Made by a program: the position numbers and the translations under genes. The notes beneath the pieces are model-generated. The model did no database searches. It was not told the DNA's origin and saw only the letters and a program-made list of their open reading frames with translations. DNA of 64,000 nt, taken from positions 5,704,001 to 5,768,000 of the forward strand of contig NZ_JBEJGY010000004.1 in NCBI RefSeq assembly GCF_040253615.1, read 5' to 3'. The number at the start of each line of letters is the position of its first letter. Position 1 is the stretch's first letter. The DNA comes from Streptomyces sp. Edi4 (GTDB lineage Bacteria > Actinomycetota > Actinomycetes > Streptomycetales > Streptomycetaceae). Below are positions 34,299 to 43,476 of this stretch, piece after piece.

Positions 34299-36014
34299 TC
34301 AGACGGTGACGGGAGGGGTGGGGTCCTTCCGCAGCCGGAACCAGTAGAAACCGTGCCCCGCCAGGGTGAGCAGATACGGCAGCTCGCCGATGGCGGGGAA
34401 GCGCACCCCGCCGATCAGCTCCACCGGGTGCATCCCGCTGAACGCCCGCAGGTCCAGCTCGGTGGGCTGGGGGAAGCGCGAGAAGTTGTGCACGCACAGG
34501 ACGAGGTCGTCGCCGTGTTCGCGCAGGAAGGCCAGGACGGCCGCATTGGAGGAGGCGAGCTCGGTGTAGGAGCCGAGTCCGAAGGCGTGGTTCTGCTTGC
34601 GGATCTCGATCATCCGCCGGGTCCAGTGGAGCAGCGAGGACGGCGAGGCCATGGACGCCTCGACGTTGGTCACCTGGTAGCCGTAGACGGGGTCCATGAT
34701 CGTGGGCAGGAAGAGCCGGCCCGGGTCGCAGGAGGAGAACCCCGCGTTGCGGTCGGGGGTCCACTGCATCGGGGTGCGCACCGCGTCACGGTCGCCGAGC
34801 CAGATGTTGTCGCCCATCCCGATCTCGTCGCCGTAGTACAGGATCGGCGAGCCGGGCAGCGAGAGCAGCAGCGCGGTGAACAGCTCGATCTGGTTGCGGT
34901 CGTTGTCCAGGAGCGAGGCGAGGCGGCGCCGGATGCCGATGTTGGCCCGCATCCGGGGGTCCTTGGCGTACTCGGCGTACATGTAGTCGCGCTCTTCGTC
35001 CGTGACCATTTCGAGGGTGAGCTCGTCATGGTTGCGCAGGAAGATGCCCCACTGGGCGTTCTTCGGAATGGCCGGGGTCTTGGCGAGGATTTCCGAGACG
35101 GGGTAGCGGGACTCGCGGCGCACCGCCATGAAGATGCGCGGCATGACCGGGAAGTGGAACGCCATGTGGCACTCGTCGCCGCCCTTGGCGTAGTCGCCGA
35201 AGTAGTCGACGACGTCCTCCGGCCACTGGTTGGCCTCGGCGAGCAGCACGGTGTCCGGGTAGCTCGCGTCGATCTCGGCCCGCACCCGCTTGAGGAATTC
35301 ATGCGTTGCCGGAAGGTTTTCGCAGTTGGTTCCCTCCTCCTGGTACAGGTAGGGCACCGCGTCGAGCCGGAAGCCGTCGATGCCGAGGTCGAGCCAGAAG
35401 CGCAGCGCGGAGACGATCTCCTCCTGCACGGCCGGGTTCTCGTAGTTGAGGTCGGGCTGGTGGGAGAAGAAGCGGTGCCAGTAGTACTGCTTGCGGACCG
35501 GGTCGAAGGTCCAGTTGGACGTCTCGGTGTCCACGAAGATGATCCGGGCGTCCTGGTACTGCTTGTCGTCGTCGGCCCAGACGTAGTAGTCGCCGTAGGG
35601 GCCCCGCGGGTCCCGGCGCGACTCCTGGAACCACTCGTGCTGGTCGCTGGTGTGGTTCATCACGAAGTCGATGATCACGCGCATGCCGCGCTGGTGGGCG
35701 GCGTCCACGAACTCCACGAAGTCGGCGAGGTCACCGAACTCGGGCAGCACCGCGGTGTAGTCCGAGACGTCGTAACCGCCGTCGCGCAGAGGGGATTTGA
35801 AGAACGGCGGGAGCCAGAGACAGTCGACACCCAGCCATTGCAGATAGTCCAGCTTGGCGGTGATGCCCTTGAGATCCCCGACGCCGTCGCCGTTGCTGTC
35901 CTGGAAGGACCGCACAAGCACCTCGTAGAACACCGCGCGCTTGAACCACTCGGGGTCGCGGTCCTTGGCCGGGGTGTCCTCGAAGGTGTCGTGGACGGGC
36001 TCATTGACGATCAT
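34299..36014 (-). CDS. treS: Trehalose synthase (maltose alpha-D-glucosyltransferase) TreS
   Basis: Interconverts trehalose and maltose (571 aa, GH13_16). It starts DPEWFKRAVFYEVLVRSFQD, followed by DGVGDLKGITAKLDYLQWLG. The nucleophile Asp218 is in DGFRLDAVPYLYQEEGTNCE, the acid Glu260 in LLAEANQWPEDVVDYFG and the transition-state Asp in FLRNHDELTLEMV. The C-terminal beta domain ends with HGFYWFRL. It overlaps glgE by 4 bp (ATGA), so the two are translationally coupled. It supplies maltose to maltokinase. Confidence 0.96.
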   Translation of the reverse strand: MIVNEPVHDTFEDTPAKDRDPEWFKRAVFYEVLVRSFQDSNGDGVGDLKGITAKLDYLQWLGVDCLWLPPFFKSPLRDGGYDVSDYTAVLPEFGDLADFVEFVDAAHQRGMRVIIDFVMNHTSDQHEWFQESRRDPRGPYGDYYVWADDDKQYQDARIIFVDTETSNWTFDPVRKQYYWHRFFSHQPDLNYENPAVQEEIVSALRFWLDLGIDGFRLDAVPYLYQEEGTNCENLPATHEFLKRVRAEIDASYPDTVLLAEANQWPEDVVDYFGDYAKGGDECHMAFHFPVMPRIFMAVRRESRYPVSEILAKTPAIPKNAQWGIFLRNHDELTLEMVTDEERDYMYAEYAKDPRMRANIGIRRRLASLLDNDRNQIELFTALLLSLPGSPILYYGDEIGMGDNIWLGDRDAVRTPMQWTPDRNAGFSSCDPGRLFLPTIMDPVYGYQVTNVEASMASPSSLLHWTRRMIEIRKQNHAFGLGSYTELASSNAAVLAFLREHGDDLVLCVHNFSRFPQPTELDLRAFSGMHPVELIGGVRFPAIGELPYLLTLAGHGFYWFRLRKDPTPPVTV

Positions 36015-38017
36015 GGTGTGGGTGACCCTCCGATCGGCGGGGACGGTCGCAGGACCAGGATGTGCGCGGGCGCTCGGCCCGGTTCCAGGCGCACGTAGTT
36101 GGCCCTGCCCCAGTGGTAGGTCTCTCCGGTGAGCTCGTCGCGCACCGGGAAGGACTCGTCCCAGGCGAGGCCGAGCGCCGGCATGTCCAACGAGACCGTG
36201 GCCTCCTGGGTGTGGTGGGGGTCGAGGTTGGCGACCACCACAACGGTGTTCGATCCCGAACGTTTGCTGTACGCGATCAACGCGTCGTTGTCGGTGTCGT
36301 GGAAGTGGACCGAGCGCAGTTGCCGCAGCGCCGGATGGCGGCGCCGGACGCGGTTGAGCGTGGTGATCAGCGGGGCGATGGAGCGGCCCTCGCGTTCGGC
36401 CGCCTCCCAGTCACGGGGGCGCAGCTGGTACTTCTCGGAGTGCAGGTACTCCTCGCTGCCGGGCCTGACCGGGGTGTTCTCGCACAGCTCGTATCCGGCG
36501 TATACACCCCAGGAGGGGGAGAGCGTCGCGGCGAGCACGGCGCGCACCTCGAAGGCGGGGCGGCCGCCGTCCTGGAGGTAGCCGTGCAGGATGTCCGGGG
36601 TGTTCACGAAGAAGTTGGGCCGCATGCGGTGCGCGGTCCCGGTCGCCAGCTCGGTGACGTAGTCGGTGAGCTCGTGCTTGGTGGTACGCCAGGTGAAGTA
36701 GGTGTAGGACTGCTGAAAACCGATGGTGCCCAGGGTGCGCATCATCGCGGGCCGGGTGAACGCCTCGGCCAGGAAGATCACGTCCGGGTCGGTGCCGTTG
36801 ATCTCGGCGATGACCCGCTCCCAGAAGACCACGGGCTTGGTGTGCGGATTGTCGACGCGGAAGATCCGTACGCCGTGCCCCATCCAGAACCGCAGCAGCC
36901 GCACGGTCTCCTCGATCAGGCCCGGCATGTCCCGGTCGAAGGCGATGGGGTAGATGTCCTGGTACTTCTTCGGCGGGTTCTCGGCGTACGCGATCGTCCC
37001 GTCCGCCCGGTGGTGGAACCACTCGGGGTGCTTGTCGACCCAGGGGTGGTCGGGGGAGCACTGGAGGGCGAAGTCGAGGGCCACTTCCAGGCGCAGGTCG
37101 CGGGCGGCGGCCACGAAGTCGTCGAAGTCGTCCAGCGTCCCGAGGTCGGGGTGGATGGCGTCGTGTCCGCCCTCGGCCGAGCCGATCGCCCAGGGCACGC
37201 CCACGTCCCAAGGCCCGGCCTCCAGGCTGTTGTTGGGGCCCTTGCGGTAGGTGGTCCCGATGGGGTGGACCGGTGGCAGGTAGACAACGTCGAAGCCCAT
37301 GGCGGCGACGGCGGGCAGACGCGCGGCGGCCGTGCGGAAGGTGCCGGAGACCGGCGGCTTCCCCTCGGCCAGGACGGCGCCCTCCGAGCGCGGGAACAGC
37401 TCGTACCACGACCCGTACAGGGCCCGCTGGCGCTCCACCAGCAGCGGCATCGGGGCCGACGCGGTCACCAGATCGCGCAGCGGATACGCCGCGAGGGCCG
37501 CGTCGGCCTCGGGCGACGCGGCGGCGGCGAGGCGGTCACCGGGGGAGCGGGAGGTGTCGCGCAGGGCGTCCGCCACCGCGAGGACCGCCTCGCGCCGCCC
37601 CTTGGCCTTGGGCACCCCGGCCGCCGCCCGTTCGTACAGCGCCGCGCCCTCGGTCAGGACGAGCTCGGTGTCCAGGCCCGCCGGGATCTTGATGTGGGCG
37701 TGGTGGCGCCAGGTCGTGAGCGGATCGCCCCACGCCTCGACCGAATACGTCCAGCGGCCCTCGGAGGTCGGGGTGACCTCGGCGCCCCAGCGGTCGGTGC
37801 CGGGAGCGAGTTCGCGCATCGGGGTGAAGGGGCGCCGGCGGCCCCCGGGATCGCGCAGGACGACATTGGCGGCCACGGCGTCATGGCCTTCGCGAAAGAC
37901 GGTGGCGGTCACCTGGAAGGTCTCCCCGACCACCGCCTTCGCCGGCCTGGTGCCGCACTCGACGGCGGGGCGCACGTCGAGAACGGGGATGCGTCCGATG
38001 GACGGGTTCGGGTTCAC
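36011..38017 (-). CDS. glgE: GlgE, alpha-1,4-glucan:maltose-1-phosphate maltosyltransferase
   Basis: Extends alpha-1,4-glucan with maltosyl units from maltose 1-phosphate (668 aa, GH13_3). The start region GRIPVLDVRPAVECGTRPAKAV matches known GlgE. The N-terminal beta domain has TVFREGHDAVAANVVLRDPG. The nucleophile is Asp389 in IFRVDNPHTKPVVFWE and the acid Glu418 in FLAEAFTRP; the 29-residue spacing equals that in the S. coelicolor enzyme. The start is GTG 38017 with AGGTGA upstream; the longer open frame is rejected. It is the first gene of the leftward GlgE operon and divergent from glgP. Confidence 0.96.
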   Translation of the reverse strand: MNPNPSIGRIPVLDVRPAVECGTRPAKAVVGETFQVTATVFREGHDAVAANVVLRDPGGRRRPFTPMRELAPGTDRWGAEVTPTSEGRWTYSVEAWGDPLTTWRHHAHIKIPAGLDTELVLTEGAALYERAAAGVPKAKGRREAVLAVADALRDTSRSPGDRLAAAASPEADAALAAYPLRDLVTASAPMPLLVERQRALYGSWYELFPRSEGAVLAEGKPPVSGTFRTAAARLPAVAAMGFDVVYLPPVHPIGTTYRKGPNNSLEAGPWDVGVPWAIGSAEGGHDAIHPDLGTLDDFDDFVAAARDLRLEVALDFALQCSPDHPWVDKHPEWFHHRADGTIAYAENPPKKYQDIYPIAFDRDMPGLIEETVRLLRFWMGHGVRIFRVDNPHTKPVVFWERVIAEINGTDPDVIFLAEAFTRPAMMRTLGTIGFQQSYTYFTWRTTKHELTDYVTELATGTAHRMRPNFFVNTPDILHGYLQDGGRPAFEVRAVLAATLSPSWGVYAGYELCENTPVRPGSEEYLHSEKYQLRPRDWEAAEREGRSIAPLITTLNRVRRRHPALRQLRSVHFHDTDNDALIAYSKRSGSNTVVVVANLDPHHTQEATVSLDMPALGLAWDESFPVRDELTGETYHWGRANYVRLEPGRAPAHILVLRPSPPIGGSPTP

Positions 38018-38476
38018 GGGTTCACCTGCGGATGATTGGTATGGTTTGCCGCGTTTGCGGGAGTCTGTCCTTTTTAGCTGCTCCCTTGGCGACTGACCGG
38101 CTGCGGGCATGGCCGCTCCTGTCCGCGTTCACTCGAATGGCGTGCGGGAAACACTGCGGGAAGGCGTTACCGAGTGAGCCTTCCACGGTGTACGGGTGGG
38201 CATTCCGGCAGGTTGTTAACTACCTGCGCGTAACGGTTGAGACAAGGAATCCGCCCGTCCTTGGGCCGACAACGGCGCAAACTTTGCCTCCCCCAAGGTG
38301 AGGTGACGCCGTATCAGGGAAGAGCGCGACGCCGGGGCGCCGGACATTCCGGCCGCGCCCGACCGCGGGGCACAGTCGTGGTACGGGGCGCACCGGCACT
38401 ACCTTCGGGAGTGAAGGAGGGGCGCACATCGCGGTGTGGCCGCCCCGCTCTGTACGTCCCCTGCGAAGGTGGAAGC
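38018..38476. promoter_or_regulatory. Divergent control region between glgE and glgP (459 bp, no gene)
   Basis: No convincing small gene was found. It contains a 20-bp near-perfect palindrome at 38208-38227 (GCAGGTTGTTAACTACCTGC, 18 of 20 bases symmetric) in an AT-richer patch. Other AT-rich stretches lie around 38028-38080 and 38221-38290. The latter carries TTGAGACAAGG and CAAACTTTGCC and may be the glgP promoter zone. The rest, 38300-38470, is GC-rich leader with no clear feature. Confidence 0.6.
38208..38227. promoter_or_regulatory. 20-bp palindrome, candidate operator for glgE/glgP
   Basis: GCAGGTTGTTAACTACCTGC is symmetric except at positions 7 and 14. It lies 190 bp upstream of the glgE start and 249 bp upstream of the glgP start. 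The central GTTAAC core is rare at this GC content. The binding factor is unknown. Confidence 0.55.
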
Positions 38477-41110
38477 GTGAAGGCAATCCGTCGATTCACC
38501 GTACGCCCCGTCCTGCCCGACGCCCTTCGTCCGCTCAGCGACCTCGCGCACAACCTGCGCTGGTCCTGGCACCCGGAGACCCGAGACCTCTTCCAGGCCC
38601 TGGACCCCGACGGCTGGCGGGCGGCGGGCGAGGACCCCGTCCGGCTGCTCGGCGCCGTCAGCGCCGCCCGGCTCGACTCGCTCGCCCAGGACCGCCGCTT
38701 CCTGCGCCGCCTCACCGCGGCCGCCGACGATCTCGACGACTATCTGCACGGCCACCGCTGGTACCAGGACCACAGCGGTGAACTCCCGTCCGCGATCGCC
38801 TACTTCTCGCCCGAGTTCGGTGTCACCGCCGCCCTTCCGCAGTACTCCGGCGGCCTCGGCATCCTCGCCGGCGACCATCTGAAATCCGCCAGCGACCTCG
38901 GCGTACCCCTCATCGGGGTCGGCCTGCTCTACCGGCACGGCTACTTCCGTCAGTCGCTCTCGCGCGAGGGCTGGCAGCAGGAGCACTACCCCCTGCTCGA
39001 CCCCAACGAGCTGCCGGTCCAGCTGCTGCGCGAACCGGACGGCGCCCCGGCCAAGGTCGCGCTCGCGCTGCCCGGGGGCCGGGCCCTGCACGCCGCCATC
39101 TGGCAGGCACGGGTCGGCAGGGTGCCGCTGCTCATGCTCGACTCGGACGTCGAGGACAACGGCCCCGGCGAACGCGACGTCACCGACCGCCTCTACGGCG
39201 GCGGCAGCGAACACCGCCTGCTCCAGGAGATGCTGCTCGGCATCGGCGGGGTGCGCGCGGTGCGGACGTACTGCCGCCTCACCGGCCACCCGGCGCCCGA
39301 GGTGTTCCACACCAACGAGGGCCACGCCGGATTCCTCGGCCTCGAGCGCATCCGTGAACTCGCGGGCGAGGGGCTCGAATTCGACGCCGCGCTCGAATCG
39401 GTGCGGGCCGGCACGGTCTTCACCACCCACACCCCCGTACCGGCCGGCATCGACCGCTTCGACCGCGAGCTGGTCGCCCGCCATCTGGGCGACGACGGCG
39501 AACTGCCCGGCGTAGAGGTCGAGAAGATCCTGCGGCTCGGCATGGAGACCTACCCCGGCGGCGAGCCGAACCTGTTCAACATGGCCGTGATGGGCCTGCG
39601 CCTCGCCCAGCGCGCCAACGGCGTCTCCACCCTGCACGGCGCCGTCAGCCGGGAGATGTTCGCGGGTCTGTGGCCCGGCTTCGACGCCCAGGAGGTGCCG
39701 ATCACCTCCGTCACCAACGGCGTGCACGCGCCCACGTGGGTCGCGCCCGAGGTCTTCCGGCTCGGCGCCCGCCGGATCGGCGCGGCCCGCACCGAGGACG
39801 CGCTGACCGTCGGCGCGACCGATCGCTGGGACGTGGTGCGCGGCATCGCGGACGCGGAGATCTGGGAGCTGCGCAGGGAACTGCGCGAGCAACTGGTCAC
39901 CGAGACCCGTGAACGTCTGCGCGCCTCCTGGCGCCAGCGCGGCGCGGGCTCGGCCGAACTGGGCTGGATCGACTCGGTGTTGAGCCCCGACGTGCTCACC
40001 ATCGGCTTCGCCCGGCGGGTGCCCTCCTACAAGCGGCTCACCCTGATGCTGCGCGACCGCGAGCGCCTGACAGAGCTGCTGCTGCACCCGACCCGGCCGG
40101 TGCAGATCGTCGTGGCGGGCAAGGCGCACCCCGCCGACGACGGCGGCAAGCGGCTCGTGCAGGAGCTGGTGAAGTTCGCCGACGACCCCCGGGTGCGCCA
40201 CCGCATCGTGTTCCTGCCGGACTACGGCATGAGGATGGCGCAGAAGCTCTACCCCGGCTGCGACGTGTGGCTCAACAACCCGCTGCGCCCCCTGGAGGCG
40301 TGCGGGACGAGCGGGATGAAGGCGGCGCTCAACGGCTGCCTCAACCTGTCGGTCCTGGACGGCTGGTGGGACGAATGGTTCGAGCCGGACTTCGGCTGGG
40401 CCATCCCCACCGCGGACGGCGCGGCCACCGACGAGGACCGCCGCGACGAGCTGGAGGCCAACGCCCTGTACGACCTCATCGAGGACCGGGTCGCCCCGCG
40501 CTTCTACGACCGCGGGCCCTCCGGGCTTCCCGACCGCTGGATCGAGATGGTCCGCCGGACGCTGACCACCCTGGGGCCCAAGGTGCTCGCGGGGCGAATG
40601 GTGCGGGAGTACGTCACCCGGCTTTACGCGCCGGCCGCCGCCGCCCACCGCGCCATGGACGCCGACACGGCGCGGGAGCTCGCGCAGTGGAAGGCGCGGG
40701 TGCGGGGTGCCTGGCCACGGGTGGCCGTCGACCACGTGGAGGCGGTGGCGCCCGACGCGGCGGCCCCGAACGGCACCGCGGAGCTCGGCTCCACGCTGGC
40801 GCTCCGGGTGCGGGTGGCACTGGGCGAGCTCGGCCCCGAGGACGTCGAGGTGCAGGCGGTGGCCGGCCGGGTGGACGCGGCCGACGCCATCGCGGACGCG
40901 GCGGCCTTCGCGCTGAAACCGGCGGGCGGCCCCGACCTGGAGGGCCGCTGGATCTACGAGGGTCCGCTCGCCCTGGACCGCACCGGCCCGTTCGGCTACA
41001 CCGTCCGGATCCTGCCGGCCCATCGTCGGCTCGCGACCCACGCGGAGCTCGGCCTGGTCGCCGGCCCGACGGAGGCCACGGGGGAGGGCGCGGGTGTGCT
41101 GATGCGCTGA
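38477..41110 (+). CDS. glgP: Alpha-glucan (glycogen) phosphorylase, GT35
   Basis: Phosphorolyses alpha-1,4-glucan to glucose 1-phosphate (877 aa). The N-terminal DUF3417-type region (RPLSDLAHNLRWSWHPETRD) marks the shorter actinobacterial/archaeal-type phosphorylase. Conserved blocks are YFSPEFGVTAALPQYSGGLGILAGDHLK, EVFHTNEGHAGFL and FARRVPSYKR. The PLP lysine is Lys615 in CGTSGMKAALNG. The start is GTG 38477 with AAGGTGG upstream; the extended frame upstream is non-homologous. It is divergent from glgE and followed by a strong terminator. Confidence 0.95.
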   Translation: MKAIRRFTVRPVLPDALRPLSDLAHNLRWSWHPETRDLFQALDPDGWRAAGEDPVRLLGAVSAARLDSLAQDRRFLRRLTAAADDLDDYLHGHRWYQDHSGELPSAIAYFSPEFGVTAALPQYSGGLGILAGDHLKSASDLGVPLIGVGLLYRHGYFRQSLSREGWQQEHYPLLDPNELPVQLLREPDGAPAKVALALPGGRALHAAIWQARVGRVPLLMLDSDVEDNGPGERDVTDRLYGGGSEHRLLQEMLLGIGGVRAVRTYCRLTGHPAPEVFHTNEGHAGFLGLERIRELAGEGLEFDAALESVRAGTVFTTHTPVPAGIDRFDRELVARHLGDDGELPGVEVEKILRLGMETYPGGEPNLFNMAVMGLRLAQRANGVSTLHGAVSREMFAGLWPGFDAQEVPITSVTNGVHAPTWVAPEVFRLGARRIGAARTEDALTVGATDRWDVVRGIADAEIWELRRELREQLVTETRERLRASWRQRGAGSAELGWIDSVLSPDVLTIGFARRVPSYKRLTLMLRDRERLTELLLHPTRPVQIVVAGKAHPADDGGKRLVQELVKFADDPRVRHRIVFLPDYGMRMAQKLYPGCDVWLNNPLRPLEACGTSGMKAALNGCLNLSVLDGWWDEWFEPDFGWAIPTADGAATDEDRRDELEANALYDLIEDRVAPRFYDRGPSGLPDRWIEMVRRTLTTLGPKVLAGRMVREYVTRLYAPAAAAHRAMDADTARELAQWKARVRGAWPRVAVDHVEAVAPDAAAPNGTAELGSTLALRVRVALGELGPEDVEVQAVAGRVDAADAIADAAAFALKPAGGPDLEGRWIYEGPLALDRTGPFGYTVRILPAHRRLATHAELGLVAGPTEATGEGAGVLMR

Positions 41111-41139
41111 GTCCGCCCCGCGCGGACGCGGACATGGGC

Positions 41140-41170
41140 GGTGCCCGGAGCCTCAAGGGCTCCGGGCACC
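41140..41170 (+). terminator. Rho-independent-like terminator after glgP
   Basis: GGTGCCCGGAGCC (41140-41152), 5-nt loop TCAAG, GGCTCCGGGCACC (41158-41170), then TTCACTTT. It has a perfect 13-bp stem and a partly U-rich tail, 30 bp after the glgP stop. Confidence 0.85.
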
Positions 41171-41235
41171 TTCACTTTCCGGCCAGCCGCCTGGTCAGAA
41201 GGTGAGCCTTCGGGGCGGTGCGGTCACGGACGGGC

Positions 41236-43272
41236 TCAGAAGCTGAGCTTGAAGTCCGTGACGGTGCCGGTGTCGTACCGGCCCATGTCCTGGACCTTCA
41301 GCTTCCAGACGCCGTTGGCCGCGACACTGGAGGCGTTGACGGTGAACGTCTTGTCCATGTTCGCCGTCGAGTCCGAGGACGAGTTCTGGAGACGGAACGA
41401 CTTGCCGTTCGGGGCCACCAGGTCGATCTGGAGGTCACCGATGTAGGTGTGGGTGATCTTCACCCCGACCTTGAGGGTGCTCGGCGCGTTGCCCGAGACG
41501 CCGGAGACGGTGACCGGGTCGGTGATGGCGTTGCCCGGGTAGTCCGGGATGGCCACGCTCGCGGTGTTCTCGAAGACCTTGCCACCGGGGTCGGTGCCGC
41601 CGCCGTGCCGGGCGCCGACGTTGATGGCCGCCCACGCGTCGGTGATGTTGTTGACCTCGGCGCTGCCCGCGCCGTACAGCTCGGTCGCCGCCGCGATGGT
41701 GCCCGCGCGGGCCCCGGCGTAGTCCGTGCTGGAGTTGAACTTGGTGGTGAGGGCCTTGTACCAGATGAGCTGGGCCTTGTCGCGGCCGATGCCGGTGACC
41801 GGCAGGCCGTCGGAGGTCGGCGAGTTGTAGCTCACGCCGTTGATGACCTTGGCGCCGCTGCCCTCGGACGCCAGGTAGAACCAGTGGTTGGCCGGGCCGG
41901 AGGAGTAGTGGACGTCGAGGTTGCCGACGCCGGAGTACCAGCTGTCGGCGGAGCCGCCGTCCTTGCTCGGCTTGTCCATGTAGCGCAGCGGGGTGCCGTC
42001 GCCGTTGATGTCGATCTTCTCGCCGATGAGGTAGTCACCGGGGTCGGAGGGGTTGTTGGCGTAGAACTCCACCGACGTGCCCATGATGTCGGAGGTCGCC
42101 TCGTTGAGGCCGCCCGACTCGTCCGCGTAGTTCAGGCCCGCGGTGGCGGCCGTGACGCCGTGCGACATCTCGTGGCCGGCCACGTCGAGCGCGGTCAGCG
42201 GGTCGTTGTTGTTGGACCCGTCGCCGTACGTCATGCAGAAGCAGCTGTCGTCCCAGAACGCGTTCACGTACGAGTTGCCGTAGTGGACGCGGGAGTACGC
42301 CGCGACGCCGTCGCCCCGGATGCCGGAGCGGCCGAAGACGTTCTTGTAGAAGTCCCAGGTGACCCCGGCGCCGTACGCGGCGTCGGCGCCCGCGGTCGCG
42401 GCGTTGGAGTTGGTGCCGTCACCCCAGGTGTCCGTGGACTGGGTGAACAGCGAACCCGTGCCGGACGTGCCGTGGTTGAGGTTGTACGTCTTGTGCCCGC
42501 CGCGGCCGGTGTCGTTCAGCGTGTAGCTGGAACCGGACTGCGAGGTGCCGAGGGTGACCTGCCCGCTGTAGTGGGTGTTGCCCACGCCGGTCTCGATGCC
42601 CTGCCACTGGTGCAGCTTGGCGCCCGTCTTGGCGTCCGTGATGACGTGCAGCTGGTTGGGGGTGCCGTCGTCCTGGAGCCCGCCCACGACCGTCTCGTAC
42701 GCGAGGGTCGGCGCGCCCTTGACCATCCAGATGACCTTGCGGGCGCTGTCGGCCTTGTCCGCCTTGGAGCCGGCGGCCTTGGCGGCCTTGAGGGCCTGGG
42801 CGCCGGCGGTGGCGGCGGCGTCGGACGGCGCGGCGGTGGAGACCCCCTTGAGCTGGGCGCTGTTCGCCTTGATGACGTCCTTGGTCTTGCCGGCCGCGGA
42901 GTCGACCATCAGGTCGCCGCCGAGCACGGGCAGGCCCTGGTAGGTCCGCTCGTAGCGGGTGTGGACCGTGCCGTCCTTGTCCTGGGACACGTCGTGGACG
43001 ACGAGCTTCTCCTGCGCGCTGAGGCCGAGCGCCTTGGCGGTGTCCGCCGTGGTCGCGTTGGCCTTGCGTATCAGGTCGGCCCGCTGGGACGGGGTGAGGC
43101 TCACGGGCAGGGCGCCCGGATTGCGTACCGCCTGGGCCTTGAGGGCCGCGGTGGCCGCGGAGTCGTCGGGCTGTGCGCTGGCCGACCCGGCCTGGAAGCC
43201 GACGCTGAGCATGGCGGCCGCGGCGAACAGGGCGCCGGTGGCGGTGGCACGACGACGATGCGTGGATCTCAC
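41236..43272 (-). CDS. Secreted neutral zinc metalloprotease (M4) with C-terminal P domain
   Basis: Extracellular thermolysin-like protease, 678-aa precursor. Signal peptide THRRRATATGALFAAAAMLS ... ASAQ. The FTP/PepSY-type propeptide (~40-210) contains LPVLGGDLMVDSAAGKTKDV. The zinc site HEMSH starts at His367 (AGHEMSHGVTAATAGLNY), the third ligand is Glu in GGLNEATSDIMG, and the catalytic His is in GPANHWFYLAS. A proprotein-convertase P domain follows at ~565-678 (DLQIDLVAPNGKSFRLQNSS ... WKLKVQDMGRYDTGTV). The start is GTG 43272 with AAGGAG 5 nt upstream. S. coelicolor has an M4 protease at the syntenic site (from memory). Confidence 0.95.
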   Translation of the reverse strand: MRSTHRRRATATGALFAAAAMLSVGFQAGSASAQPDDSAATAALKAQAVRNPGALPVSLTPSQRADLIRKANATTADTAKALGLSAQEKLVVHDVSQDKDGTVHTRYERTYQGLPVLGGDLMVDSAAGKTKDVIKANSAQLKGVSTAAPSDAAATAGAQALKAAKAAGSKADKADSARKVIWMVKGAPTLAYETVVGGLQDDGTPNQLHVITDAKTGAKLHQWQGIETGVGNTHYSGQVTLGTSQSGSSYTLNDTGRGGHKTYNLNHGTSGTGSLFTQSTDTWGDGTNSNAATAGADAAYGAGVTWDFYKNVFGRSGIRGDGVAAYSRVHYGNSYVNAFWDDSCFCMTYGDGSNNNDPLTALDVAGHEMSHGVTAATAGLNYADESGGLNEATSDIMGTSVEFYANNPSDPGDYLIGEKIDINGDGTPLRYMDKPSKDGGSADSWYSGVGNLDVHYSSGPANHWFYLASEGSGAKVINGVSYNSPTSDGLPVTGIGRDKAQLIWYKALTTKFNSSTDYAGARAGTIAAATELYGAGSAEVNNITDAWAAINVGARHGGGTDPGGKVFENTASVAIPDYPGNAITDPVTVSGVSGNAPSTLKVGVKITHTYIGDLQIDLVAPNGKSFRLQNSSSDSTANMDKTFTVNASSVAANGVWKLKVQDMGRYDTGTVTDFKLSF

Positions 43273-43476
43273 GCGAACTCCTTCTGCGAGGGGGATCCGG
43301 TCCGACTGGGTGGGGTCGGCCGGGCAGAGCAAAGCGGAGCAGGTGCGGCAACGAGATGTTGTGCGGGAAAACTGTGTGCGTGGAACGGGGGAAGAGTGCC
43401 AGCAGCGGAGAACGTCTGTCAGGAGCGCGTCAACAAGTTGGCCGAAAAACGTCCGTTGTCCGAAGGTCGTCGTTCG

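Noticed and set aside
41191..41256. Short similarity between TCAGAAGGTGAGC (downstream) and TCAGAAGCTGAGC at the protease stop
   Set aside because: Only about 13 bases; too short to claim a duplicated gene remnant.
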